Origin: Scleroderma bovista
Taxonomy: Eukaryota > Basidiomycota > Agaricomycetes > Boletales > Sclerodermataceae
Assembly (NCBI GenBank): GCA_037178675.1
Contig: JAYMGJ010000073.1
Span: 1 to 64,000, forward strand
DNA: 64,000 nucleotides
Direction of reading: 5' to 3'
Below, piece by piece: positions 11,700 to 24,183 of this stretch. The position numbers and the translations under genes are program-made. The notes beneath the pieces were generated by a model. It was not told the origin of the DNA. It worked only from the letters and a program-made list of their open reading frames with translations, and ran no database searches. The stretch's first letter is position 1; every line of letters begins with the position of its first letter.

Positions 11700-12714
11700 T
11701 ATGGTACAATGTAGGTACATTATGTGCAAGGTGGGGGCTGAAGCGCTGATATCTTATGTGGTTGTTGTTTACGCAGGTGGGACATTGTTGTGATCAGTGT
11801 GCCTCTGCGGGCACGACAGGGTGGCAGGTAGGCATCTGTCGTCCTCACTGCTGATTAGTAGAGCTAGACTGTCCAAGGATGTGTGGATGAACTTCAAGAT
11901 CTTTGATTTCACGGCTGTATAAATTCGTTTTCGTCATGGGCAGATGATGATCCAGGACTTGAGTGAAATGAACAGCAGTGGGCATGATCACATGGGCTGA
12001 GGCCTAACCAAAACAAGGATAGAACTTAACTTGAACACAAACTTTAGTGGCATTCAATGGGACTGACCCACACAGCAAATCAGGCTGCTGTTCATGGAGT
12101 TCGGGGTCCTGAAAGCCATGAGGCTTACCCTCCATTTCAGTGAAGTGGGGAGTCGTCTGACCAAGGTTTGGTAACTTTTAGTTTAGACTCGTACCCTGAT
12201 GCAAATAGCACCAGTGTCACACCTGCCTGTGACCTGTACCCATCTCCACCCAGAATCTCCTTGACAAGGCTAAGGCAGCCAGCCCAAAGTGGGCAGGAGG
12301 AATCTTGTATTCATAGGTCAGTCAAATGGTTGTGATAGGATTGTCGCCACATTCGCATGACAATGGCAATGATGACAACATGAATGACCACTCCAGCACC
12401 AGCATCATTGCCATTACCCGCAATGACATGTTGTGTAAGGAACTAAGATACGACAGGTACCAGACCTGTACCTGTAAGTACCTTACCTGTGACCTGTCAC
12501 GGGTACCCTGACCTGTGCATTTCACTAAGCAACGCGGCTTGCTGGAGAGGGTTGGGGTGTGTGCTACAGCTGAAGAAAACAAATCAAAAACTTATCTGTG
12601 TCGTCTGGGAGGCATGACGATGTGTGTGATCCACACAGCGACTTACCATCGGGTGACAACGCGGAAGTCACCCAAACGGTTACCAACAATCTTCACCTAT
12701 CAACAAGTTTCACA
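11700..12714. other. No gene seen
   Basis: The stretch has only short overlapping frames. A run of CCTGT/ACCTG words lies at about 12455-12520. I see no domain, RNA gene or TE terminus. Confidence 0.5.
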
Positions 12715-13040
12715 CAGTGTCAGGTGGTTACAAATCCTTTACATGTACACAAAACAATTAGGGGGGATTTTACTTTCATAAGCATTAGAAAACAAAATTG
12801 TCAAGACATGGCATGTGGTGAACCTCTTGCCAGGTGATTACAAGTCCTTTACACTTGCACAAGACAACTAGAGTAGATTCTACTTTCCCAAGCATTCAAA
12901 AGCAAAGTTGTCAAGATTAGTAGCATGTGGTGATCTTCTTGTCAAGCAGTTACAAGTCCTTTACATTCACACAAGATTGTTGGAGGAATTTTTACTTCCC
13001 TAAGCATTAGACAATCAAACTGTAAAGACTTTGTAGCTTA
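12715..13040. repeat. Three-unit tandem repeat, about 110-120 bp each
   Basis: Units begin near 12720, 12831 and 12945 with GTCAGGTGGTTACAA, GCCAGGTGATTACAA and GTCAAGCAGTTACAA. Each continues with TCCTTTACA(T/C)...CACA(A/G)..., TTTTACTT, AAGCATTAGA and (T/G)TCAAGA. The following 13041-13618 holds no gene I can support. Confidence 0.75.
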
Positions 13041-13618
13041 CCCACCTTCTTTGCCAACAATGGAACACAAGACATATTATGCTAGGGATATCCTACCTAG
13101 TTACAATGCATTCTAACACAGAGTAATAAACACTATTTTGGGGGCTTGTTTGGCAGCGCAACAACGCTATCGCACGATATCTTAGTCTCAGTGATGGTTG
13201 CCGTACTAACTGGCAGCTACTACTAAACGACTTCGAATCCCAAGAGTTCCACAGGCTGACTGGTGGCAATAGCTGGCGGCCGACCATCAGAAGGGCATGT
13301 CAGGACCTTGCGAGCGTGTCGGGTGTTCTTTGGATGCCAACCTCGTGGTTTGTTCGCCATCGAATTATCGATGGCATGCGTCCATTCTTTTCGAGGGATA
13401 AAAGATAAACCCACTCTTTGGGATCCAAGTCACCCCTTTCTAAATATGAGATAAACCATGAGCCTGTGGTGTCTTAGCTAGAAGGGTCATCAATGCACAA
13501 GCCCTCGGATCGAGGTTTCAATGACGTGGGACTTACTCCCATGGAACAAGAAATGATGATTAAAGTGACTATCACACTTTCAGCCCAAGATTACGGTAAA
13601 GCGTGCCATTGCAGGATT

Positions 13619-15482
13619 CACTGTGGGAAGTAAATGTGCTGAAGATCAGTGCCATATGTACTGTATATCAGTGCCAAAAGCGCTGGATATCAGTGCCATG
13701 CACTAAATATCAGTGCCGAACAGTGACACTGATTTGATCATTTTTGCTACTAATAATCAGTGCCATCGGCACTACTTTTCAGTGTTAATGGTACTGATTT
13801 CCGACACTGATCTCGGCACTGATTTTCAACAATGGCACTGATTTTCAACCATATAACTATAAGGAGGCACTAGTATAATATATTCATGCAGTCCCGGAAT
13901 ACACCTAGTCTCTGGAGGTATCGTAACAACTGGTCACCCAACGCGACCTCGACCAGATCACATCACTGTCATCGTCCTAGACCTGGAGGTGTCGAGGTGG
14001 TTGAGTGGGTCTGTGAGGTAGCGGTGGTTGGTCGTAGTAGTCCAGGCACATACTTGTAGTCGAGGTTGAGTAGGTGGTTCGTGGGTGTGCGTGAACAGCA
14101 TGTCTGCTGCAGGGTTGTGGGGTTGTCATCGTGGTCACATTGGTGTGACCATTGGTGCTAGTAGTTGTGGTGGTTGATGCCAGAGCCGGCATTGGCAGCA
14201 TTGAGGTTTGTAATTAATGGTGGGGTCGTCATCATCATCGCGCTGGTGGGGTCAGCATCGTCATCTGGTGGTGGTGGCTCACTGGCATTGATAATGGTGG
14301 GGGTTGTCATCAGTCATGGCTGGGATTGGTGGTCAGGGTGGTTATTGTTGTCGCGTTGGTGTTGGTCATCATTGTTGTGCTGGTGTCTGAGGGCTCACTT
14401 CAGGTATTATGTAAGCAGTACTAGCATACTTCTTTCGAGCTAAATACTGGGTTGGAAACCGGAGGGTTAGCCACATACTCGTCTACAACATGAAACGTTA
14501 CCAAACAGCACAAATATTTGTTGTAGAATACAGCCAGCAAGGTGTTTTGAGATATGGTTGTGGTACGAAGAAAAGGGCAATCGGGCAGAGCTTGAAATTC
14601 AACGCGCTGATAACTTATCATGTGACCTAACTCTTTTTCCCAGGCCACTCGTCACCTCAGCGCTGCAGCGACACCACGATCCACCTCGGCATGAACTTGA
14701 ACCACAGCCAATGGACGACAATGATGACAGCCACCACTACCACGACGTCAACTCTGGCCATCGCCGCTACACTCCCATCAGTAAACAAACAATGATAATG
14801 TGCAGCGACGGAAATACCATCACCACCAGCACGACGATCGATGACCGACGACTGCACTACCATCACCACCAGCATGATGACCGATGACCGCACTACCATC
14901 ACCACCAGCGCCGGCCAAAGACGACACGGCGACCACTCCTTCACCATGTGCAACGACGGACAGGTGTCACACCCAGTACTCCGACAACGATGACGATCAT
15001 CACCACCAGCACCAGCCAAAGATGACACAGTAACCACCACCTCACCACAACAGTGACCACCACCAGCACTTGTGCCTCGACGAAAACGACGACGATCAGA
15101 CTGGCACCCCAACCCCGACAACGACAACAGCACGACAACGACCTGCACGGCCAGACAGGTTGTGGTACATATCTGGGATATTTAGACTAGACTTCTGGAC
15201 ACTCTCTTGTGTTAAGCAATCTCGTGTACTGAAAATCAGTGCCATAGTAGAAATGCATCTATGTACTCTAAGACATCAGTGCTGGAAAACTTGGGGTACT
15301 GAAAATCAGTGCTGGTCAACTCAGGTACTGGAAATCAGTGTCGGAACACAATGTGGTACTGAAAATCAGTGCCACGAAAAGTGCACACTGAAAATCAGTG
15401 CCATGAAGGTGACACTGAAAAGAAGTGCCCACCAGATCAGTGCCAATGACACTGATTTTCAGCATGTTTACTTCCCACAGTG
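13619..15482. mobile_element. Non-autonomous CACTA-like (CACTG-ended) DNA transposon
   Basis: The element starts CACTGTGGGAAGTAAATGTG and ends with the near-exact inverted copy (CATGTTTACTTCCCACAGTG). The TIR is about 36 bp with four mismatches. ATT at 13616-13618 and 15483-15485 is a 3-bp target duplication, as in CACTA/CMC elements. Subterminal arrays of ATCAGTGCC or CACTGATTTTCAG lie at 13640-13860 and 15225-15465. The interior is G/T-rich in its left half (13980-14400) and A/C-rich in its right half (14640-15160). It has no transposase, so it is a 1864-bp non-autonomous element. Confidence 0.85.
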
Positions 15483-15485
15483 ATT

Positions 15486-16037
15486 GAAGCAATTTATGTA
15501 TTTATTTTGAGAATGTACTATCGTGGTGATGTCGGCAGGGCAGGGTAGTACCTTGGAGATTGCTTGTCATCCCCACGGTCGCCTCATGGCGAAGTCAAGT
15601 AAGTAACACGTTCCGCACAAGTCGTGATGCGTGCGATGTCACAGGCGGTGCACCCAGTGGCTGGTTGACGATCCATGACGCACGCATAAACATCTTCGAA
15701 AAGCTCCGAGCCTATCGTTCTATCACGTTGTGCATGAGTCGGGGTTGTGTATAGTTGTATATGATACATCGCTTGTAACGTAAAGTTTCAATCCGTCTAT
15801 CTATCAGTGACGGGGGAAAATGCCTAGAAGTATGTGTAGATCAACATGCCTACCACCCCGATCCCGCCAGATAAATTGTTGCAGCCAGTGGCCACCATAT
15901 ACCACGTACAGCTGAGACGGCAAGGCATGAGGGTCACACTAGGCGCCAGAACTCCCCTGGCTGAAACAATCCAACCTGAGCGGGACAGGTGGCTGGTTAT
16001 GAATAAAATAATGACGTGCGTGGCCTCCCCACGCTTA
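15486..16037. other. Intergenic, 3' flank of the Lon gene
   Basis: Short frames only. The sequence lies beyond the Lon stop codon (complement of TTA at 16038) and would include its 3' untranslated region. Confidence 0.5.
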
Positions 16038-19000
16038 TTATATCGCTAGCGTATCCTTCCACCGCTCCACGATTGGTTCATCTCGGAAAACCTCATGGAG
16101 AACCTCCCGTACATCTTCGACATACACAAAGCGAATGCCAGTCTTGACGCTTTCAGGGACGTTCTCTTCAATGTCGGCACGGTTGCCTGAGGGCGCTATG
16201 ATCGTCGTAATGCCAGCCCGATGAGCAGCAAGAATTTTTTCCTTGAGGCCGCCGACGGGAAGAACCTGGCCAACCAGTGATATCTCACCGGTCATGGCTT
16301 TACAAGTAGCAGTGAGTTCCTCAGTTACTGCATCGGTGTTGTATGACATACCGATATCAGGATTGACCCTGGTCTTGGTGAAGAGAGAGACAAAGGCAGA
16401 GACAATAGCCGTTCCAGCGCTGGGACCTTCCTTCCCAATGCTTCCTTCAGGCATGTGTACATGGATATCACGGTCCGTGAGGAACTGCTCGTCGGCGCTC
16501 TTGGTAATTCCAAGATCGTAGGCGTGCGCCTTCACCCAGCTCAGAGCAATCTGAGCGCTCTCTCTGATCACTTCGCCAAGTTTACCAGTGAGTTGCAAGC
16601 CGCCTTTGCCAGGCATGCTCTACCGGGATGTCAGTTTCACTTATGCATGATATCGACAGGCAATGTTACCGTAGCTTCGACGGGCATTACCGCCCCTGAT
16701 CCGTTACCTAGGTATCCTAAACCAGTACTGACACCTGGGGGCGGCGGCACAATATACATCCGATCCTTGTGATACAACGGTGGACCAACGTAGTCCTTCA
16801 GGTTCTCTGGTGTAATCCGAACATTGATATGCTCGGGGACTCGGAGTGGCTTGCGTTCCTGCGTCGTAACAGTCTTAGCTTCGACAGATTCTTTACCAGA
16901 GCTCTGGTTTGCAGCTGCTTCCTTTGGTTCGTTCGCGGGGTGCTCCTGAGATTGGACTGTAGCGGCAGACTCCGGTGACGAGGCGCCACTGGACGCAGAA
17001 GCGGGTGTGGATTCTGGTTCTGGGAAGACTTCCTCGCCGTGATCCAAGATAATCTTGAGCGCTGCCTTCCGGTAGATCTATACGACCATTATTAGGCATC
17101 TATTACATTCAGTCTTCATATGCGTACCTTGTCGATGTGCTTCTTCAGATTACGCACACCACTTTCGCGGCAGTAATACTTGATGAGCACGTCGACGGTA
17201 GAAGGGTCAAGAAGGACATCTGCGTTCTTAAGCCCCGAGGCTTCCTTAGCTTGGGGGCCAAGGTATTTGTCCGCGATGACAGATTTTTCCTCGGATACGT
17301 AACCACTGACTTCCAGTACTTCCATACGATCAAGAAGAGGAGCGGGGATGGTGTCGAGGTTATTGGCTGAAGCAGTACAACTTGAGCAAAGCCGAAAGCA
17401 CAGGAGGCACATGACATACCGGTACACACAAACAGCACGCGAGACAGATCGACAGGAACGTCCATGCTGGACTCCAGATCAGCAATAACAACCTTGCATG
17501 CATGCGAAGCTCTCACTAATGATCCAAGAATGCATTGTTTTGTTCAGGGTCCAACATCTCCAGCAAAGCACTTGCAGGATCGCCGTTGATCCCCCTTCCA
17601 ATTTTATCCACTTCGTCGATCAACACCAAAGGGTTCTCCGTTCCCACCCTCTTAAGGGCTTGAATGATTTTCCCGGGCAACGCACCTACGTATGTCCGTC
17701 TATGTCCCTTGATCTCAGCGACGTCCGTAAGACCACCGACGGAGAACCGGAAGAACTGGCGGTTCAGGGCCCGCGCGATTGACTTCCCGATGGACGTTTT
17801 TCCAACGCCTGGAGGGCCAACGAGACAGATAATCTTACCTTCGACGGTTCCGCGGAGTTTGCCGACAGCGAGGAATTCAAGGATGCGGTCTTTAACGTCT
17901 TTGAGGCCATAATGGTCTTCGTCTAGCACACTTTGGGCATGGGCTATGGAATAGTTCTCAGGCGAGTGTTGACCCCATGGTATCTATACGCAGAAAGTTA
18001 ATACCATGACGTCGACTGGGTCAAATTATACAAACCTGAGTGAGCCATTCTAAGTAATTACGAGTTACATTAGCTTCCGAAGCCGCCGGCTCCAGGCCCA
18101 TTAACTTGTTGAGCTCTTCATCAAAGACTTTCCTGACAGTATCAGGCATTTTCAGCGAGGCCGCGCGTTCTTTGAATTTTTCGATGAGCTTGTCCTTGCC
18201 ATCTGACTCCATGCCCAGTTCCTTCTTGATGCCCTTGAGTTGTTCCATGAGATAATACTCGCGTTGACGTTTGGCAATTTTGGTGTCTACGTCTCGAGAT
18301 AGTTTACTCTGGAGCTGAGCGTTGATGAGCTCCTTCTTGATCACCAGAAGCGCCTTTCGGAGCCTGTCTTCAACCACCAGACTCTCCAACACGTCCTGTA
18401 ATTCTCCAACGTCGCCGCTCGACACGGCGGCGGCAAAATCGGCAAGTTTGTCAGGCTCATCAAAGACATTGGATGCGACCTGATTGATCGAGAAATTCGT
18501 GATCTGGTCGCGGAACAGAGGGTTCAACTGGGCGATGTCCTTGAATACAGATACGATCTCCGACATGAATGCGCGAATGTACTGGTCGTCCTTGTTATAG
18601 GGTTGCGTAGCGAGGTTCTCTACTTGTACGATGGAGATGGCATGCTTGTGCAAGAAGGACGTTTGTACTAGCCCTAATATATGCATCAAAAGAAGCCCTT
18701 CCAACGACGCGATAGAAGGCTAACCTGGTGGTATCTTGGTAACGTCACTTTCTGATGTTCCCGGACCAGGTGAGGAAGGAGGTGTAGGAGTCTGCGGTTC
18801 GTTCGGTGAAACCTGGGCAGTAGAGGGTTGCTCGCCAGCTTTGATGAGGTCTGTCACCCTAATCCGCCTATGAGGATATAAGACAGCCGTGAGACCTTCG
18901 TCCTTGTCGTCACCTGAACCCGTATTCGCCGCGAACACGCTAGTTATCTGAGCGAATACACCGACCGGATGTACCGAGTTGATATCCGTAATAACATCGC

Positions 19001-19619
19001 TGTCTGTGTTCTCATCTTTTAAGAGAAATGCTCCGAGATATGGCTGACCACGTTTCATCATCTCCTTGATAGCTGCGACAACAGATGGATTGCGAATGAC
19101 GACGGCTTTGTAGAAACCTGGGAAGAGCGGACGCCTCGCTATGGGCAAAGCAAGCACATAGGGATACACCTCCGGGACCGATTGTTTTGCTATTGAGCTG
19201 GGTGAGGGTGTTCGTTGTGGGGTGGGCAAAGGAGGTTCAGAACCGTCGCCGCCATCTCCGCTGGACGACGATGACGGTGGTGCAGACTGAGCTGAGGATC
19301 CAGATGAACTTTCATCCTCCGAGCCCTCCAACTTTGCTTCATCCCTCTTGCCTTGGTCCTCTACTGCCTCTTCTCCTTCGGTGTGGTCCGCGTCGTCGGA
19401 TTTGTTAGACCGCCGTGGGTGGTAAAGCAAGGGAGAAGACCTTACTGAAAAAGGCTTAGAAGTGGAGAAGGATCTCTGACAGACCAGTGATCTTGTGATT
19501 AACAAGCCAAGTGGTATCGAAAACCGTGGGGGCGTCGCGTGAACTACGCTGGTAATCTTGAGGGCTCGTTGTCGCGCGCAAGACGCGGCGCCAGCGCGAA
19601 AGCCAAGTGAAAGGACCAT
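16038..19619 (-). CDS. PIM1: Lon protease homologue, mitochondrial (PIM1 type)
   Basis: ATP-dependent Ser protease of the mitochondrial matrix that degrades misfolded and regulatory proteins. Exons by GT-AG splicing: 19619-18725, 18673-18036, 17983-17517, 17466-17420, 17366-17128, 17077-16670, 16619-16352, 16297-16038. They sum to 3222 nt, or 1073 aa, near the usual size. The N-terminus is basic and Ser/Arg-rich, as in mitochondrial presequences. An acidic Ser-rich linker follows, then the LON substrate domain ([18 protein letters not shown]). The AAA+ module has Walker [10 protein letters not shown] and Walker [12 protein letters not shown]. The protease domain has the catalytic Ser in KEGPSAG and Lys in GGLKEK. 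The 54-nt intron 16351-16298 has no stop and is in frame, so retention would add 18 residues. It is transcribed divergently from GUA1. The gene appears intact. Confidence 0.97.
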
Positions 19620-20009
19620 AAGTAGGTGGTCAACCCCTCACCCTAGTTAAATGGTGACTATGCTTGAAGGGAAAGGAGTGGCGAGGAGTCGGTGGTTTAC
19701 TGCACAGTGCACTGCAAAAGGCAACGCCAGCAGTTCATCTGTTTAGTCAGCCAATGTTTTTTTTTTGCCATCACTTCCCGAAAGGGTAACGAGCGAGGTG
19801 CATCTTGCGGATTGGCTACAAGGTTCTCTGTGTTTACCTTGTTGAACAGGAGAGGAACATACGCCTACGACCTGAATGGGATGCGGCAGAGGGTGAAAAG
19901 GAACAAGGTAGAGTACATTGGACAGGGGTAGTTCTCCTTACTAGGAAATGTATCATACGCTTATCGTTCCCGATAATCCACTCACTGCCAGCAACTTTTC
20001 GTCTATAAA
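19620..20009. promoter_or_regulatory. Shared 390-bp divergent promoter region (Lon / GMP synthase)
   Basis: The two start codons are complementary to 19617-19619 and at 20010-20012, with nothing else between. A T-run lies at about 19757-19765. TATAAA at 20004-20009 abuts the GUA1 ATG and is too close to serve as its TATA box. Both promoters must lie in this spacer. Confidence 0.6.
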
Positions 20010-22180
20010 ATGACTGAAATACATGACCAGTTCGATACCATCCTCATTCTCGATTTTGGATCGCAGGTTAGATTCTTCTGCCACACCTTTGCTGCTGCAC
20101 ATGCGTTATTCGGTCTAATGTTTGTCTGATCCCGTAGTACAGCCATCTGATCACCAGGAGATGTCGTGAACTCAATGTGTACGCTGAATTGATGCCCTGC
20201 ACAACGCTGCTCAAGGACATCCACTTCAAGCCAAAAGGTCCAATCTAGTTGCAATCCGCGGATTTGAACGTCTGACACGAAGGCGACAGGGATCATTCTC
20301 TCCGGGTCTCCATACTCTGTCTACGATTCGGACGCGCCTCATGTCGACCCCGCAGTCTTCGATTTGGCAGTCCCGATCCTGGGTATATGTTACGGACTTC
20401 AAGTAAGCAACACCGTATCATCCCCAGCCTCAAAGTAATTAACTCGGACCCTCGCAGGAAATAGCATGGAACTTGAAGGGCGAAGTTACCCAATGCGATC
20501 ATCGCGAGTACGGTTATGCAAACATCCAGATAAGTCGATTCGGAAACGGAAACAACACTGTCGACGCTTTGTTCGAAGGACTCGGTGAAGAGATGCAGGT
20601 ATCATCTATCGTCTTTCCCCCCTGTCCCACTCGCTGGATTGAGGGTCATTTGGATATAGGTCTGGATGTCCCACGGAGACCAAATTCAAAGTCTACCTCC
20701 AGATTTCCATGTCATTGGGCGAACGAACACCGCACCATTTGCTGCCGTAGCACACGATTCAAAACCCATCTACGGTATCCAGTTCCACCCGGAGGTCACA
20801 CATAGTCTACGGGGGAAAGAGGTCATCTCTCGGTTCGTCCTTACTATCTGTGGATGCCGCACGAACTGGACGATGGTAATGACACGTTCATGTTCCCTTA
20901 TACGTGTGCTTAGAATTGGAACAGGAAGAGTTTATTGGAAAGGAGATCTCACGTATTCGAGAGATTTGTGGGCCAAAGGGACGCGTTATAGGTGCAGTCA
21001 GTGGTGGAGTGGACAGTACTGTAGCGGCAAAATTGATGCACGAAGCGATCGGCGACAGGTGAGCACACCAGACATCCGCATCGTGTTCCTCTCAATCCAC
21101 TGTTTTAGGTTCCATGCTATTATGGTTGACAATGGCGTACTTCGCTTGAACGAAGCACAACAAGTCGAAGAAATGTTAAAGCAAAACCTTGGCGTCAACC
21201 TCACCGTAGTCGACGCTTCCGACTTATTCCTATCCCGCTTAGACGGAGTCGAAGATCCAGAGCAGAAGCGCAAAATAATCGGAAATACGTTCATCAACGT
21301 TTTTGAAGCTGAGGCTTCTAAGATCGAAGCTGCTGCTGCCGCTGCAGAGGAGAGTGGTGCTGAGGCTAAAGGAAAGATCGAGTGGCTCTTGCAGGGCACG
21401 CTATACCCAGACGTTATCGAGAGCATAAGCTTCAAGGGACCAAGTGCTACAATCAAGACGCACCATAACGTAGGCGGCCTGCTGAAAGACATGAAGCTCA
21501 AACTCATCGAGCCCCTGCGAGAGCTCTTCAAAGGTCAGTGACAATTAGCAGATGCACGTCGCTGGAATGCCAGGTTCGCTAAATCCCACTAGACGAAGTT
21601 CGCGCACTTGGTCGCCTATTGTCTATCCCTGCACCCCTGGTCAAACGCCACCCATTCCCAGGTCCAGGACTTGCCATCCGTATTCTTGGTCCAGTCACTC
21701 GCGAGCAGGTCAAGATATTACAGCAAGCAGATCACATATACATCGAAGAGATCCGGAAAGCTAACCTCTATGACCAAATTAGCCAGGCATTTGCAGTACT
21801 TCTTCCTATCAAGGCCGTTGGAGTGATGGGAGATAAACGGACTTACGAACAGGTCAGACTATCCGTGACATCCTTGGAGATTCCTGAATGATATTTATAG
21901 GTCATTGCTCTGCGCGCGGTCACTTCGGAGGACTTCATGACCGCCGACTGGTATGGTTCTTATTAGCATCACATGGTATTGCATAGCTGACCTATCGCGT
22001 CAGGTATGTGTTCCCGGCGGATGTGCTCCGTCGGATATCTTCCCGCATCACCAATGAAGTGAACGGCATCAATCGCGTTACATATGACATTTCGTCCAAG
22101 CCACCTGGAGTAAGTAACTCACTTGTGAATGATACGTACTTTGTCACTCAACATTGCTGCAGACGGTTGAATGGCTATAG
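20010..22180 (+). CDS. GUA1: GMP synthase, glutamine-hydrolysing
   Basis: Converts XMP to GMP with ATP and glutamine, the last step of guanine nucleotide synthesis, in the cytosol. Eleven exons: 20010-20066, 20138-20237, 20290-20402, 20458-20598, 20660-20875, 20925-21058, 21109-21533, 21593-21852, 21901-21950, 22004-22109, 22163-22180. Total 1620 nt, 539 aa. The class I amidotransferase domain has ILDFGSQ, the nucleophile Cys in GICYGLQ, and the His/Glu of GIQFHPEV. The ATP pyrophosphatase domain has the P-loop [10 protein letters not shown] and [11 protein letters not shown]. The C-terminal dimerisation domain has [12 protein letters not shown] and ends SKPPGTVEWL. All exon phases agree. For exon 6 the acceptor AACAG|GAAGAG keeps the frame; the nearer TTAG does not. 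A decayed partial copy lies at 26505-26868. Confidence 0.97.
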
Positions 22181-22739
22181 TGTAACTAGATTTTGCATTT
22201 GGATAGCGGATGGTGACTGTCCGAAGGGGCACAATTAGAATCCCATGTAACTTTATGGAAGTCGAGTGACAAAACAACTCTAGATATATCTTGCGCGATA
22301 GCCCACTTGAAATGCCGCCTGCGTCGGCAGAACCCTTGCTTGCTGCATGCACTTTGGACTGCTTAAATTGATTACAGTAGACTACATCAAAATGCATTAG
22401 GTATGCATGCATAAAATAGGCAGTGCATCAGATTTCCCTGGAACTGAGTTGGGACCCACTCAAAATTGCTCATCTGTGCATAATGCAAAGCGCAAGCTAT
22501 TGTGGCGAAAATCATGCATTATGAGCACTACCATTGAATGGCCTGGGCCGAGCAGGGCGAGGTGTTGTATTCCAATCAACTAAAATATGCCCTACCACTA
22601 CAGACATATTCAAAGTTAACACACATCCGACCAAGGTCAATTACATCTAAAATATACAAGGAGCAATTGCTAGCAGATGTGTCTGCATCAAGTCATACAA
22701 GTGGAACTGAGTAGATATGAAAGTTGATGCATTGATGGC

Positions 22740-23110
22740 TGGTGGCACTTTGTCGTCATCATTGGGTGGGTAGTGCCAATGTGGCAGTGATGGTGTTGGT
22801 GTTGGTGTTGTCACGGTTATAGTCTCAATGTTATTCTCATTATGGGCAGTGGTATGGCATCATTGTGGTCATGGTGATCTATCAGCTTGGTTGTTGTTTG
22901 TGGTAGTAGTCTGACATTGGTTGTGGTGATGATCCCAGCATTGGTTGCCATCGTGGTTGTGACAGTCAACATTGGTGGTGGATGCATGGTCATCACTGTT
23001 GTTATTGCTAGTTGTGGTTGTCATGGTTGTCAACACTGGCGTTGGTGGCACCTGTTCTCGTCATTGTCCTTGTTGTCAACAATAGCATGGTGTTGTGTCT
23101 TTGTCAACAC
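22740..23110. repeat. GT-rich low-complexity stretch
   Basis: Dense GTTG/GTGG/TCAT words with few C bases, like the interior of the 13.6-15.5 kb element and the arms at 62.2-63.8 kb. It is not coding. Confidence 0.6.
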
Positions 23111-23282
23111 TAGTCACAACATGTCACATGGATGTCACATAGGTGTGACAAAAGCCTTGTGCATAAACAACCTAATGCATAAACTTTTGGCGGTCCCATT
23201 GAGATGCGTTATGAGGTAGTCTACTGTACCTGATGGCTATCAGATGCATAGCACTAGTAACTAGTATATAGTATTGATCTCT

Positions 23283-23902
23283 TCATCTGCTATGCAGAAG
23301 ACACCATCCAAGGGCATGCCACTGGCCAGATGATTGTCAAACAAGAAGTCCAAGCAAGAATGATTACTAGCCATGGTGGAACTAGCAATAGGCATGAAGG
23401 TGATAGTGACTACAAATGTAGAGACAGACCAGGATATTACCAACAGCACACATGGAACCATCATGGACATAATACTGCACCCTGACAAAACATACTCAAA
23501 GGAGGAATGAGACATGGTCTTGAAGAATGTACCATTATACCTCTTGGTGAAGCTAGAGCACATGCAACTGCAAGCCAAACCATTAAAAGGTCTAGAGGCA
23601 GTTGTCATATTCATTGAACTTGTTACCAAGTCTATGCAAGTCTGGGTTGTCAAGAATGATGGAAACCAACCACAGCAAATGGTCAAATGGCATCAATTTC
23701 TGATTACAGCAGCATATGCATTCACAGACTATCAATCACAAGGTTGAACAATCCCATACATTGTAATGGATATAGCAACACACCACCTACAGGGGGCCTT
23801 AGCCTGTTCAACCTCTATGTTGCGCTCTCATGCAGTTCAGGGAAATCAACCATACAAGTGCTGAGGGATTTCAATGCCAAAGTATTCCAAGCTATCACAT
23901 AG
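23283..23902 (+). pseudogene. PIF1-like DNA helicase, C-terminal relic
   Basis: The + strand reads LAIGMKVIVTTNVETDQDIT, then YLLVKLEHM, then TAAYAFTDYQSQG, a TGA at 23745-23747, and TIPYIVMDIATPPTGG with SLFNLYVALSCSSGKSTI. These are the C-terminal motifs of the PIF1-like helicase family that is multi-copy in Agaricomycetes; the family usually reads QGQTIP and VALSRSSG. A further stop follows YSKEE. The N-terminal ATPase motifs are absent. CpG is nearly absent here, which suits an old methylated relic. Confidence 0.7.
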
Positions 23903-24183
23903 CTTGCAACTACTTGCCAAAGATGATTCATTAAAAAAAACTCGACATGGAGACGAAAGAGCAATGGAAAAGAAATGGAAGAGGGCGGCAGCGAAACTGA
24001 AGGGAAGGAGACTTGGTAAGGACGAGATCGAGAGATAGAGGTGCCAAACAAGGCAATTACTAATAGGACACAAGGGCGAATTTTATATTTCTCACGCTCG
24101 TCCAGAAAAGGGAACGTTTTCCAAACCGGCAGGTTCTCACGATTTAACGAACTCCCAGAACCCTTGCTCTGCAAGCAAGGGAA

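Larger units (their letters stand above)
22290..24183. other. Block present in one duplicate only (insertion or deletion), with PIF1 relic and hairpin
   Basis: The 3' flank of GUA1 is homologous to 26755-26868 up to about 22289. Homology to the second copy resumes at 24184, where the second copy continues without a gap (26879). The 1.9 kb between is absent from the second copy. It contains a GT-rich stretch, a helicase relic and, at its right edge, a perfect 8-bp stem (CCCTTGCT / AGCAAGGG, 24161-24181). CAGAACCCTTGCT occurs at both ends (22330-22342 and 24157-24169). I see no CTRR end, so I do not call it a Helitron. Confidence 0.5.

Noticed and set aside
9060..13040. CRISPR-like array
   Set aside because: The repeats are contiguous or variable tandem units without unique spacers, and the genome is eukaryotic.
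13470..13550. Possible tRNA-derived SINE (TTAGCTAGAAGGG and GGTTTCAATGAC)
   Set aside because: The boxes are weak, no cloverleaf forms, and no second copy was seen.
15846..16049. Small plus-strand ORF next to Lon
   Set aside because: It overlaps the Lon stop region and has no protein-like features.
23261..23686. Minus-strand ORF of 141 aa
   Set aside because: It is antisense to the PIF1-like helicase relic, which explains the sequence.
22290..24183. Helitron
   Set aside because: A terminal hairpin and a PIF1-like relic are present, but there is no CTRR end and no Rep domain, and this helicase family also occurs outside Helitrons.
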